Assembly (NCBI RefSeq): GCF_001641825.1
Contig: NZ_LRFH01000016.1
Span: forward strand, 62,001 to 126,000
Reading direction: 5' to 3'
DNA: 64,000 bases
DNA from: Guyparkeria sp. WRN-7
GTDB lineage: Bacteria > Pseudomonadota > Gammaproteobacteria > Halothiobacillales > Halothiobacillaceae
The notes under the pieces are model-generated. The model worked only from the letters and a program-made list of their open reading frames with translations. It did not search any database and was not told where the DNA came from. Shown piece after piece: positions 53,444-63,491 of this stretch (position 1 is its first letter; each line of letters starts with the position of its first letter). The translations under genes were made by a program, and so were the position numbers.

Positions 53444-54618
53444 GCGACTCTCTGCTGCCCACCTACAACCGTCAAACCGTTCGTTTCGTCCGCGGCGAGG
53501 GGCCGTATCTCTGGGACGAGCGCGGGGTCCAGCACCTCGACGCGGTCAGCGGCATTGCCGTGACCGGTCTGGGGCATGCCCACCCGGACCTGGCCGAGGC
53601 GATCTGCGATCAGGCCAAGACGCTGATCCACACCTCCAACCTCTACGGCATCCCGTGGCAGGAAAAGCTCGGCGAGCGGCTGGCCGCCCTGTCCGGCATG
53701 GAGAAGGTGTTCTTCGGCAATTCCGGTTCGGAGGCGAACGAGGCGGCGATCAAGCTCGCCCGCCTGCACGCCCGTCGCCGCGAGATCGACCGCCCGAAGA
53801 TCGCGGTGATGGAACACAGCTTCCACGGCCGCACGCTGGCGGCACTGTCGGCCACCGGCAACACGGCCATCCAGCAGGGCTTCGAGCCGCTGCTCGACGG
53901 TTTCGAGCGCGTGCCCTACGGCGATATCGACGCCCTCAAGGCGCTGGCCGACGACCCGGCGATTGCCGCGGTACTGCTCGAGCCGGTACAGGGCGAGGGT
54001 GGCGTGCGCCCGGCGCCCGAGGGCTATCTCGCTGCCGTGCGCGAGCTGTGCGATGCGCAGGACTGGCTGATGATGGTCGACGAGGTGCAGACCGGCATTG
54101 CCCGTACCGGCCGCTGGTTCGGCTTCCAGCACGAGGCGGGTGTGCTGCCCGACGTGATGAGCCTGGCCAAGGGGCTGGGCAACGGCGTGCCGATCGGCGC
54201 CTGCCTGACGGCCGGGCGGGCCACCGACCTCTTCGGTCCGGGCAGCCACGGGTCGACCTTCGGCGGCAACCCGCTGGTCTGTCGCGCTGCGGCCACCGTG
54301 CTCGACGTGATCGAGCGTGACGGGCTGGTCGCGCGTGCCGAACAGCTGGGAGAGAAGATCGCCAGGCGCATCCGCGAGGGGCTGGCCGACGAGTCCGGCT
54401 GCCGCGAGGTGCGTGGGCGCGGGCTGATGATCGGCATCGAGCTCGACCGCCCGGCCGGCGAACTGGTGGCGCGTGCCCTCAAGGAAGGCCTGCTGATCAA
54501 CGTCACCGCCGGTTCGGTGGTGCGGCTGCTGCCGCCGCTGATCCTGAGCGCGTCTCAGGCCGACCTGATCGCCGACCGCGTCGTCGGCGTCATCCGCGAC
54601 TGGTACGCGGCCAACTGA
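53440..54618 (+). CDS. argD: Acetylornithine aminotransferase
   Basis: PLP enzyme making N-acetylornithine in arginine synthesis (and often also acting in lysine synthesis). 392 aa with NSGSEANEAAIKLAR, HSFHGRT, EPVQGEGG, MMVDEVQTGIARTG and the PLP lysine in MSLAKGLGNG. GAGGA five bases before the GTG at 53440 fixes the start; the upstream open frame lies in the leader. argF follows after 53 bases. Confidence 0.95.
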   Translation: MSDSLLPTYNRQTVRFVRGEGPYLWDERGVQHLDAVSGIAVTGLGHAHPDLAEAICDQAKTLIHTSNLYGIPWQEKLGERLAALSGMEKVFFGNSGSEANEAAIKLARLHARRREIDRPKIAVMEHSFHGRTLAALSATGNTAIQQGFEPLLDGFERVPYGDIDALKALADDPAIAAVLLEPVQGEGGVRPAPEGYLAAVRELCDAQDWLMMVDEVQTGIARTGRWFGFQHEAGVLPDVMSLAKGLGNGVPIGACLTAGRATDLFGPGSHGSTFGGNPLVCRAAATVLDVIERDGLVARAEQLGEKIARRIREGLADESGCREVRGRGLMIGIELDRPAGELVARALKEGLLINVTAGSVVRLLPPLILSASQADLIADRVVGVIRDWYAAN

Positions 54619-54671
54619 GTTTCCGGGGCGGCCCGTCGGGCGGCTCCCCAACCGACTGAATTGATATCGCT

Positions 54672-55595
<924 letters not shown>

Positions 55596-55623
55596 ACCGC
55601 GGGCAGCTGCCCGCGACGTTCCG

Positions 55624-55659
55624 AAGACCGGTTCCCTTGTCGGGGACCGGTCTTTTTTT
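55624..55659 (+). terminator. Terminator of argD-argF
   Basis: 13-base-pair stem AAGACCGGTTCCC/GGGGACCGGTCTT (one G-T pair), loop TTGTC, then seven T. Confidence 0.95.
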
Positions 55660-55774
55660 CGGACTATTCTTCTCTTGTATCCCCTGGCCCGCGAGATCGG
55701 GTAGCGGGGACGGGGCCCGTGTAGCGGGCATCGGCCGGTCGTGCGGCCGGCGATCACTAGGGGAGGGCAGAGCC

Positions 55775-56161
55775 ATGCATATTGCCAAAGCGGACGTTCC
55801 GGTCCGGTTCGACGTGCCCGGCGCCACGGTGCGCCAGCAGACGAACTTCGGTGACGTGAGCGGCTACGGGACCATGGGCGCGGAGTATTTTTCCTTCGGG
55901 GCGGGCACCGACATCACCGAGTTGCTGCACGGACTGGAGGGGGACCTTTGCCAGTGCCCGCACTGGGGCTATGTCGTCGACGGGGCGATCACCGCGCTGT
56001 ACGACGACGGCGAGGAGGAGACCTCGCATACCGGTGACCTGTTCTACTGGCCGCCGGGCCACAGCGTCCGGGCCGAGGAAGACACCGACATCGTGATGTT
56101 CAGCCCGCAGCACGAACATGGCCGCGTGATCGAGCACGTCGCCAGGCAGGTCGGCGCCTGA
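55775..56161 (+). CDS. Cupin domain protein
   Basis: 128-aa single-domain cupin. The beta-barrel region runs from about residue 35 to 115; WGYVVDGAITALYDDG and GDLFYWPPGHSV match the two cupin motifs, with metal-ligand candidates in both. Function unknown. GGGGAGGG precedes the ATG at 55775; the open frame further upstream crosses the argF terminator and is rejected. Confidence 0.82.
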   Translation: MHIAKADVPVRFDVPGATVRQQTNFGDVSGYGTMGAEYFSFGAGTDITELLHGLEGDLCQCPHWGYVVDGAITALYDDGEEETSHTGDLFYWPPGHSVRAEEDTDIVMFSPQHEHGRVIEHVARQVGA

Positions 56162-56290
56162 CCGGCCGGCCTCGTCAGGCCCCGCCCGGCGGACTGCGGT
56201 CGTGGGGCGGGGCCATTTCATGTTCGCCGCCGCGACCGGTATCCTGATCGCATCGTCAACCCCGCCCGGAAGCGGCTTTGGAGAGCATTC

Positions 56291-57637
56291 GTGAGTGACA
56301 GCAAGGATCAAGCGCCGAACGTTACCTGTCAGCCGACAGGCGAGGCGCAGGTGCTGGTGCGTGGCCTGCGGGATGCGGTGCCCTACATCCGCGAGCACGA
56401 GGACCACGTCTTCGTGGTCGCTTTCGGTGGCGAGGCCCTCGACGAACCGGCGAGCTTCGAGCGGCTGATCCGCGACATCGTCCTGATCGCCGATCTGGGC
56501 GTGCGGCTGGTGCTGGTGCCGGGCGCCCGCCCGCAGATCAACCGTCGCTTCCAGGCAGCCGGCTTCGACGAGCACTTCCACGGCGGGCTGCGCGTTACCG
56601 AGCCTGCCATGATCGACCCGCTGACCGAGGCGGTCGGCGCGGTGCAGTTCGACGTGATCTCCTGGTTGTCGGCGCGTCTGAGCCTGGCCTCGGGGTCGGG
56701 GCTGGCCCAGCGCGTACTGACCGGCAACTTCGTCACCGCGCGTCCCATGGGCGTGATCGACGGCGTGGATCTCGGCCACACCGGCGCGGTGCGGCGGGTG
56801 GACGTCGACGGCGTGCGTGACGCGCTTGGCGACGGCTCGATCGTGGTCCAGTCGAACATCGGCTACTCGCCCACCGGCGAGCTGTTCAACCTGCGCGCCG
56901 AGGACGTGGCCGAGAGCATGGCCGTCGCACTCGGTGCCGACAAGCTGATCTTCCTCACCGACCCGCTCGACGACCTGCCGACCGCGATGAGTCTGGCCGA
57001 GGTCGAGGGGCTGCTCGACCGCGAAGGCGGGCGGCTGTCGACCGAATTCCAGCTGCACCTGCACAGCGCCGTGCGCGCCTGCTCAAAGGGTGTCGACCGT
57101 ATCCACCTGGTCGACCGCGAGGTGGACGGGGCGCTGCTGGTCGAGCTCTACACCCGTGACGGCTGCGGCACGCTGATCACCAGCGAACCCTACGAGCGCA
57201 TCCGTCCGGCCACCCTCGACGACATCGGCGGGATACTGGCCCTGATCGAGCCGATGGAGCAGGCCGGCGTGCTGGTGCGCCGCTCGCGCGAGCAGCTGGA
57301 ACTGGAGACCGACCGCTTCGTCGTGATCGACCGCGACGGCGACATCATCGCCTGTGCCGCGCTCTATCCGTTCCCCGAGGCCGGCACCGCGGAGCTCGCC
57401 GCCCTGGTGGTCCACCCGGCCTACCAGGGCGGTGGACGTGCCGCGCGGCTGCTTGCGTTCATGGAAAGCCGTGCCCGTTCGCTGGGGCTCAAATCCGTTT
57501 TTCTGCTCTCGACCCAGACCATGGCCTTCTTCCGTGAGAAGGGTTTCGCCGACGAGAGCCTCGAGAACCTGCCCTCCCAGCGCCGGGCGCTCTACAACCT
57601 CAAGCGCAACTCGCGCATCTTCCGCAAGTGGCTTTGA
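56291..57637 (+). CDS. argA: N-acetylglutamate synthase
   Basis: First step of arginine synthesis, acetylating glutamate with acetyl-CoA. 448 aa: N-terminal amino-acid-kinase-like domain (about 20-295; VLVPGARPQINRR, VLVQSNIGYSPTG-like region) that binds arginine for feedback inhibition, then a GNAT domain (about 300-445; VHPAYQGGGRAARLL). GTG start with GGAGAG six bases upstream. Together with argD and argF it gives three arginine steps in 4 kb. Confidence 0.95.
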   Translation: MSDSKDQAPNVTCQPTGEAQVLVRGLRDAVPYIREHEDHVFVVAFGGEALDEPASFERLIRDIVLIADLGVRLVLVPGARPQINRRFQAAGFDEHFHGGLRVTEPAMIDPLTEAVGAVQFDVISWLSARLSLASGSGLAQRVLTGNFVTARPMGVIDGVDLGHTGAVRRVDVDGVRDALGDGSIVVQSNIGYSPTGELFNLRAEDVAESMAVALGADKLIFLTDPLDDLPTAMSLAEVEGLLDREGGRLSTEFQLHLHSAVRACSKGVDRIHLVDREVDGALLVELYTRDGCGTLITSEPYERIRPATLDDIGGILALIEPMEQAGVLVRRSREQLELETDRFVVIDRDGDIIACAALYPFPEAGTAELAALVVHPAYQGGGRAARLLAFMESRARSLGLKSVFLLSTQTMAFFREKGFADESLENLPSQRRALYNLKRNSRIFRKWL

Positions 57638-58401
57638 GCTTGCCGGTGACGGTGGTCGCCGCATCGGACGACGCCGGCGGCTTGGCGGCCTTTGCCGGCG
57701 AGCACGGCCTGGCCTGTGTTGAGGATCGCGAGGCGGTGCCGGCCGAGCATTTCGCCCTGGCCATCGAGGCCGGCGGCGTGGCGCTGTTCCCTCCCGCCGA
57801 CCGGCCCGATCTCGGGCACCTGCCGCTGGTGATCGACTTTGCCGACCGCGCCTATGCCCGCCCGCTGGCGCGCAAGGATGCCCTGGCACGGGCGACCGGC
57901 TGGAAGGGCGGTTACCGCCCGCCGGTGGTCGATCTCACCGCCGGACTGGGGCGCGATGCCTGGGCGTTGGCCGCCGGCGGCTGCCGGGTGACCGCGGTCG
58001 AGCGCCACCCGGTGGTCCATTGCCTGCTGGCGGATGCGCTGGCACGCGCCGCCGCCGACCCGGCCCTGGCGGACGCGGCTTCGCGCATTACCCTGGTCGG
58101 TGGCGACGTGCTCTCCGGTTCACCGCCGGGCCTGCCGGTTTCGGCCGAGACCGTCTGGTATCTCGATCCGATGTTCCCCGAACGCAAGAAGTCCGCGCTG
58201 GTGAAAAAGCCGATGCGGATATTCCACCAGCTGGTGGGCGAGGACGCGGATGCCTCCGCGCTGTTTGTCTGGGCACGCCGGCAGGAGGGTGCGCGCTGGG
58301 TGGTCAAGCGTCCGCCGGGTGCGCCGACCATCGACGCGACGACCCCGGACATCGAGTACCGCTCGGGCCGGCTGCGCTTCGACTGCTACCTGCCGGCCTG
58401 A
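57628..58401 (+). CDS. rsmJ: 16S rRNA (guanine1516-N2)-methyltransferase
   Basis: SAM-dependent methyltransferase for G1516 of 16S rRNA. 257 aa with PLARKDALARATGWKGG, the SAM motif DLTAGLGRDAWALAAGG, YLDPMFPERKKSALVKK and the late VKRPPGAP. Start is either GTG 57628 or TTG 57634, both overlapping the argA stop; translational coupling is likely. Confidence 0.93.
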   Translation: MALSLPVTVVAASDDAGGLAAFAGEHGLACVEDREAVPAEHFALAIEAGGVALFPPADRPDLGHLPLVIDFADRAYARPLARKDALARATGWKGGYRPPVVDLTAGLGRDAWALAAGGCRVTAVERHPVVHCLLADALARAAADPALADAASRITLVGGDVLSGSPPGLPVSAETVWYLDPMFPERKKSALVKKPMRIFHQLVGEDADASALFVWARRQEGARWVVKRPPGAPTIDATTPDIEYRSGRLRFDCYLPA

Positions 58402-58415
58402 CGGTGCTCGAGGCC

Positions 58416-60452
58416 TCAGGCCTCGGTGCCGGTCGGGCTGTCGACGTTGAGGGTCAGGTGCTCGGACGGGATGCGATCGGCGCCCCAGGTGCGGTGCACC
58501 ATGTCGATCACGCGGTCGAGTGCCTCCTGCGGCACGTCGGCCAGCTCGCCGTACTCGAGCGGGTCGTAGTGGAAGATGTACAGGCGCGAGGCGAACTGCT
58601 CGAAGGGCAGTGAGGACTCGCCGAAGCGTTCTCCGTTGCCCGCCGTGCTGACCTCGACACCATCCCCCCAGTTCTGCCCGCTGTCGTTGTTCGGGTTGTA
58701 GAAGTACGCCCGCATCACCTCCTGCGGATCGAGCGAGACGCGCAGCAGCGTGATCGCGTGCCAGCCGATGAAACGCGCGGCGGTGTCGGTGGCCGCGATG
58801 CCGATCGGCTGCGGATGGATCAGCGGCTGGTTGCCGTTGTAGTAGGGGTGATAGCTCGCATAGAAGTGGCGCAGGAAGTCCTCCACCGCGTCGAGCTGGC
58901 CGGTGGCGACGTCGACGTTGATGCGAAAGCCGCGGCCGGCCCACCAGCCGTGGAATTCCGGATTGACCCAGCGGTGCGGGTCGCCTTCGCGGCCGATGCA
59001 GCGGCGGCCCATCTCGGCGTAGATGCGGTCCAGGTGCGGGACGACCAGCAACGAGACGGCATCCAGGTCGATCGGCAGGCTCTGCGCCACACCACTGAGC
59101 GAGGCCATCGACGAGATCGGCTGGCCCTCGAAGTGCATGATGATCTCGTCGTCGCGCGCCGCCCAGGCAACCATCTGCAGCAGGTAGTCCGGATCGTTGT
59201 AGGCCCACATCGACAGGGCACGCGCCGACTGGCAAGTCGGGTTGTTGCCCTGGCCGACGCCCAGCGGCTGGCCCAGCATGCAGAGCACGCCCTCCAGCAG
59301 CCGGGTGCGCGGCGGGATCGCCTCGCCGAAGGCCAGCGCCAGGCGTTCCCGTGACCAGGCCGATAGCGGCAGGCTCAGCTGGCGCCACAGCGCCGGGGCG
59401 ACCGGCGACTGGTACAGGATGCCGCGCTCGAGCATCAGCGCGAGACCGTAGATCGCCTGAGCGGTTTCGGGCAGCACCGCCTGGTCGATCAGGGCATGGG
59501 CCAGGTCGCGATAGCACAGCAGGCAGTCCCGGCCCGTGGCGGAGAGCCCCATCGCTTCGGCTAGCAGGTGATCGCCCTGGTCCACGAGATGCCGTACCAG
59601 CGTCGCGTGGTAGGGCGAGACGAGCCCGGTGTCGTGCATGGCGCGGGCAAACCCGGTCGCCTCGTTCTGCAGGGCGCCGGCATCCATGCTGTCCAGCCGT
59701 TCCTGGTAGACGGCCACGCCCGGGTCTTCGCGACAGGCCTGGGTCGGGCCGAACAGGCTGCTGACCAGGCGGTCGGCTCCCTGGCCACTGGCGCCGAGGT
59801 CGATGTTCGGATCCCCCTGGCAGATGGCGATCTGCGTCACCATCTGCTTGACCGGACCGGTCTGGATCGGGCGCTGCTGCAGGATGCGCCAGATCTCGTC
59901 GATCAGCTCGTCGACGATGTGCTCGTAACCGATCCGCTCGGCCAGGTGGGAAAGCAGCCCGCGCGCCAGATCGGCCAGCCGTCCCTGGCTTTCCCGTTCT
60001 GCCTCCGTGGGCGGCATGAACAGGCGTTGCAGGTTGACGGCCAGCACCTGGGTCAGATGGTGGTGGGCATTTTCTGCCGAGAGCCTCGGGTGCGGATAGT
60101 CGCCGCGCGCGACGGCGAGCATTCGCAGATCGCTCAGGGCCTCGATGACGACGGCATCGGCATCGCTGCTGGCCAGCGAATGCGCCGACAGCGAGGGCAC
60201 CAGGATCTCGGGGTAGTTCCAGTCCGAACCGAGGAAGGTGCCTGCCGTCTCGATCGCTTCGGCACGGGCCTCGAGCGCCGCCGGTCCGCCGTCCTGAAGC
60301 AGCACCCGCTTGGCACCGTCCAGTACCCGGCGCAGTCGCGTCGGCTTGGAGAACTCGGGGGCGGCATCGAGCGCCGAAAGCGCATCATCGAACCGTTGCA
60401 GGAGGCCGGGCAGGAGGTCCCCGCCCGATTGGTCGCCGGCTTCGCTGGTCAC
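58416..60452 (-). CDS. Unknown 678-aa protein with papain-like Cys/His/Asn motifs
   Basis: I do not recognise a named family. The first 390 residues are mostly helical. In the last 290 residues a papain-like pattern appears: Q401 six residues before C407 (GQGNNPTCQSARALSMWA), as papain Q19 and C25; H565 in GWHAITLLRV, like the HAV strand; and N594-W595-G596 (GQNWGDG), like the NSWG motif. This suggests a cysteine protease, amidase or transglutaminase fold. No signal peptide. It follows the ATP-grasp gene by 33 bases and is almost surely co-transcribed. The stop codon lies in the loop of a CGAGGCC/GGCCTCG hairpin. The catalytic reading is inference from motifs. Confidence 0.8.
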   Translation of the reverse strand: MTSEAGDQSGGDLLPGLLQRFDDALSALDAAPEFSKPTRLRRVLDGAKRVLLQDGGPAALEARAEAIETAGTFLGSDWNYPEILVPSLSAHSLASSDADAVVIEALSDLRMLAVARGDYPHPRLSAENAHHHLTQVLAVNLQRLFMPPTEAERESQGRLADLARGLLSHLAERIGYEHIVDELIDEIWRILQQRPIQTGPVKQMVTQIAICQGDPNIDLGASGQGADRLVSSLFGPTQACREDPGVAVYQERLDSMDAGALQNEATGFARAMHDTGLVSPYHATLVRHLVDQGDHLLAEAMGLSATGRDCLLCYRDLAHALIDQAVLPETAQAIYGLALMLERGILYQSPVAPALWRQLSLPLSAWSRERLALAFGEAIPPRTRLLEGVLCMLGQPLGVGQGNNPTCQSARALSMWAYNDPDYLLQMVAWAARDDEIIMHFEGQPISSMASLSGVAQSLPIDLDAVSLLVVPHLDRIYAEMGRRCIGREGDPHRWVNPEFHGWWAGRGFRINVDVATGQLDAVEDFLRHFYASYHPYYNGNQPLIHPQPIGIAATDTAARFIGWHAITLLRVSLDPQEVMRAYFYNPNNDSGQNWGDGVEVSTAGNGERFGESSLPFEQFASRLYIFHYDPLEYGELADVPQEALDRVIDMVHRTWGADRIPSEHLTLNVDSPTGTEA

Positions 60453-60485
60453 GTGGGCTCCTTGTGCCCGGGGGAATGCGCCGGA

Positions 60486-61709
60486 TTATACATAGAAGTC
60501 CAGATCCTCCTGGTGCTTGAGCAGATCGCGCATGGTGTGCGGATCGTCGCCGAAGAAGTACACCAGCCCCCAGTGCGTGCCGAAAGCGGTGCGCTTGGTG
60601 ACCGTCTCTTCCAGCGGCGCAGTGAGTTCGTGCGACTCGAAGTAGGGGTGGTTCTCGGTCTCCTCGGGAATCTCCAGGCGGCTGACCACGCGGCGGCGCG
60701 GGTAGACGCCGAAGCAGCCGGCCACGCCCTTGGCATCGACCACTTCCTTGGGGAAGAACTCGGTGATCTCCTCCTCGGTGGTCTTGGGGTCGAAGGAGAG
60801 GATCAGGCCCTGATAGGCGTTGAAGCCGTAGGCGCGCTCGAGCAGTTCGAACACCTTGAAGCCCGGCGGGCGATAGGCCACCTCGCCGAAGTACATCTCG
60901 CCGTCATTGGTGACGAAGTACTCGGGGTGGACGAAGCCGAACTCGATGTCGAAGGTCTTGATCAGCTTCTCGATCTGGGCCCGGATCTGTTCGCGGTACT
61001 TCTCCAGTTCCGGCGTGGCCGGCACGAATACCGAGTAGCCGAGCGTCACGTACTCGGAGATGTTGAGAAAGCGGATCTTGCCGTTGTGCACCCAGGCCTC
61101 GACCGCGAACTCCCAGCCGTCGAGGTGCGACTCCATCAGTACCGGGAATTCCTCCTCGGGAATGGTGTCGACCTCGTCCGGCGTGCGGATCACGCGGTGG
61201 CCCAGACAGCCGGCCTTGTCGAACGCCTTGAGGTGGATCGGGTCGTTGGGGTCACCGTCGAGCTTGAGCAGCGTCTGGTTGACCCGCTTGAGAAAGCGGA
61301 CCACGTCCTCCTTGTCGTGCGCCTCCTCGAAAATACCCACGCGGATGCCGCCCAGCTGGGCCCGGCGCTTCATCAGCGCCTTGTCGCGCAGCAGCATGGC
61401 CTGGCCGAACAGCTTGGGCTTGTCCAGCAGCACGGAGTTGATCGCCCCGGCCCATTCGACCGTCTCCTCGTAGAGCGGGATGGCCACGTCGACCCCCTTT
61501 TCCTGGAGGGTGTGGGCGATTTCCATCGAGCGGTCGTTGAGCCGCTCGAAGTTCCAGGGGATATAGGGGATGTTGTGCTGCTCGCAGTATTCCTCGGCCC
61601 AGTCGGGCGCCACCACGACGTAACGGCGATCGAAGGTCTCGGCGGCCTCGACCGCGTTCAGGGACCAGCCGAGCAGGGCGACATATCCTTTATCCGGATT
61701 CTTTTGCAT
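60486..61709 (-). CDS. ATP-grasp ligase family protein
   Basis: 407-aa carboxylate-amine ligase-type ATP-grasp enzyme. A pre-ATP-grasp start (GYVALLGWSLNAVEAAETF) is followed by the ATP-binding part with VLMESHLDGWEFAVEAW, the strand FGFVHPEYFV and the metal/phosphate motif FGEVAYRPPGF. Such enzymes join a carboxylate to an amine using ATP. The substrate is unknown. AAAGG six bases before the ATG at 61709 gives the start. Paired with the papain-like protein downstream, which might cut, transfer or process the product. Confidence 0.88.
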   Translation of the reverse strand: MQKNPDKGYVALLGWSLNAVEAAETFDRRYVVVAPDWAEEYCEQHNIPYIPWNFERLNDRSMEIAHTLQEKGVDVAIPLYEETVEWAGAINSVLLDKPKLFGQAMLLRDKALMKRRAQLGGIRVGIFEEAHDKEDVVRFLKRVNQTLLKLDGDPNDPIHLKAFDKAGCLGHRVIRTPDEVDTIPEEEFPVLMESHLDGWEFAVEAWVHNGKIRFLNISEYVTLGYSVFVPATPELEKYREQIRAQIEKLIKTFDIEFGFVHPEYFVTNDGEMYFGEVAYRPPGFKVFELLERAYGFNAYQGLILSFDPKTTEEEITEFFPKEVVDAKGVAGCFGVYPRRRVVSRLEIPEETENHPYFESHELTAPLEETVTKRTAFGTHWGLVYFFGDDPHTMRDLLKHQEDLDFYV

Positions 61710-61905
61710 GGGAAACCTTTGGTTGGAATCGATGGGAATGGCGCAAGCGTTCACGTGACGCATTGCACAACGCGCTGGTTCAACCGTAGTAGATGAATCG
61801 CCGTTACACCGTGATTGCCACAAAGCCGTGGCGTTCATCGTTGCCGGTCGGGATCGGTGATCCGGTCTAGTCTCCAGAGGAGGTTCCGCTGTTCCGGAGG
61901 CGACC

Positions 61906-62412
61906 ATGCCTGTTCCCGCTCCCCTGTTTCTCGCCGTGGCCCTGTTCTCGGGCAACGCTCCGGCCAACGCCGAGCCGGCCGGGAATCCGGGCTACTGGCA
62001 GGCCCTCGAGTGGCAGCATCGCCCGTTGCTGATGGTGATCGGCACCGGTAACCGGGCCGCGGCGCGAGGCCGCCAGTGGGAGGATCGCCTGCTGGCCAGT
62101 CGCTGCGCGCTGGCCGAGCGACGCATCCACTGGCTGGAGGTGCGCCCCGGCGGTGTCTGGCGGCGTTTCGCCGGGGACGAGGAGGCACAGTTCGAGCGCA
62201 CCCGGCTCACCGATGCCGCCGAGGCGGTCGTGCGCCAGCGTGTCCGGCGCAAGCCCGACGGGTCGGCGCGGCTGCTGCTGTTCGGGCTGGACGGCGAGCG
62301 CAAATACGTCGGCCAGCCGTCATCGCTCGAGCCGATCCTGGCGCTGATCGATCGCATGCCGATGCGCCGGGCCGAGCTGGAGCGTGAGCCGGACGATTGC
62401 CCGCCGCGCTGA
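61906..62412 (+). CDS. DUF4174 domain protein, predicted exported
   Basis: 168-aa protein with an N-terminal signal peptide (hydrophobic core LFLAVALFSG, cleavage likely after ANA). The C-terminal half is DUF4174: LLLFGLDGERKYV and the hallmark LIDRMPMRRAELE. Function unknown; the family has a thioredoxin-like look. GGAGG five bases before the ATG. Divergent from the ATP-grasp gene. Confidence 0.85.
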   Translation: MPVPAPLFLAVALFSGNAPANAEPAGNPGYWQALEWQHRPLLMVIGTGNRAAARGRQWEDRLLASRCALAERRIHWLEVRPGGVWRRFAGDEEAQFERTRLTDAAEAVVRQRVRRKPDGSARLLLFGLDGERKYVGQPSSLEPILALIDRMPMRRAELEREPDDCPPR

Positions 62413-62528
62413 GGCGATGGCCGACTGACCCGGATGGTGGCTGCCGGTGTAGGATTGGAACCAGCCGCCGTGGCGCGCCAACCGGCCGGGCCGGCGGGTT
62501 TCTCGATTAACCGCGACAGGGAGCGACG

Positions 62529-63467
62529 ATGAGCGGCAAGCAACCAATGATCGGCCTGGCGCTGGGCAGCGGCGCGGCCCGCGGCTGGGCGCATATCGGC
62601 GTGATTCACGCACTGGAGGAGGTCGGCATCCGGCCATCCATGGTCGCCGGCTGCTCGATCGGTGCGCTGGTCGGCTCGGGCTATGCCAGCGGCTCGCTCG
62701 ACCGACTGGAGAAATGGGTGCGCGGCATCCGCTCGCTTGACGTGATGCGGCTGCTGGACGTGCGCTTCGGTGGCGGGCTGATCGAAGGCGACAGCCTGAT
62801 GAAATCGCTGGAGAAGCAGGTCGAGCCCGTCGACATCGAGTCGCTCGACGTCCCCTTTGCCGCTGTGGCCACCGATCTCGAGGCCGGTCGCGAGGTATGG
62901 TTGCGCGACGGCAGCCTGATGCAGGCGGTGCGCGCCTCGATCGCCGTGCCGGGGCTGATGTCGCCGGTGCGCCACGAGGATCGCTGGCTGGTCGACGGCG
63001 GTCTGACCGATCCCGTGCCGGTGTCGTTGTGCCGCGCGCTGGGCGCCGACATCGTGATCGCGGTCAATCTCAACAGCGACCTGGTCGGTCGGCACATCCG
63101 CGATGTGCGCGGGGCGGCGCGCCGCGACACCCACAACGAGAGCGGCCTGCGCAAATGGTTCGACGATGTCGACGAGCGCTTCCTCGACGGCCGGGTCGGC
63201 AAGTGGCTCGAGGAGCGCGAGCATGCCGACGAGCCGCCGGGCATGCTCGACGTGATGGCCGGCTCGATCAACATCATGCAGGACCGGATCACGAGAAGCC
63301 GGATGGCCGGCGACCCGCCGGAGTTGCTGATCTCGCCCAAGCTCGCCCGCGTCGGCCTGCTGGAGTTCGAGCGTGCCGAGGAGGCCATCAAGGCCGGCTA
63401 CGAGGCGGCGCACCGGGCGTTGCAGGGCTCCGACCTGATTCCCGAGGATGCCGCGGACAAGGGCTGA
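62529..63467 (+). CDS. Patatin-like phospholipase (RssA-like)
   Basis: 312-aa lipid acyl hydrolase of the patatin family. The oxyanion loop is GSGAARGWAHIGV, nucleophile serine in AGCSIGALVG, and the catalytic aspartate in WLVDGGLTDPVPV, so the Ser-Asp dyad is complete. No signal peptide, so it is probably cytoplasmic like RssA. AGGGAG precedes the ATG. Confidence 0.9.
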   Translation: MSGKQPMIGLALGSGAARGWAHIGVIHALEEVGIRPSMVAGCSIGALVGSGYASGSLDRLEKWVRGIRSLDVMRLLDVRFGGGLIEGDSLMKSLEKQVEPVDIESLDVPFAAVATDLEAGREVWLRDGSLMQAVRASIAVPGLMSPVRHEDRWLVDGGLTDPVPVSLCRALGADIVIAVNLNSDLVGRHIRDVRGAARRDTHNESGLRKWFDDVDERFLDGRVGKWLEEREHADEPPGMLDVMAGSINIMQDRITRSRMAGDPPELLISPKLARVGLLEFERAEEAIKAGYEAAHRALQGSDLIPEDAADKG

Positions 63468-63491
63468 GGGCTTCTGCCTCGCCTCGACGCC

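Noticed and set aside
58409-58425. CGAGGCC/GGCCTCG hairpin at the rsmJ/678-aa gene junction as terminator
   Set aside because: No T run on either strand.
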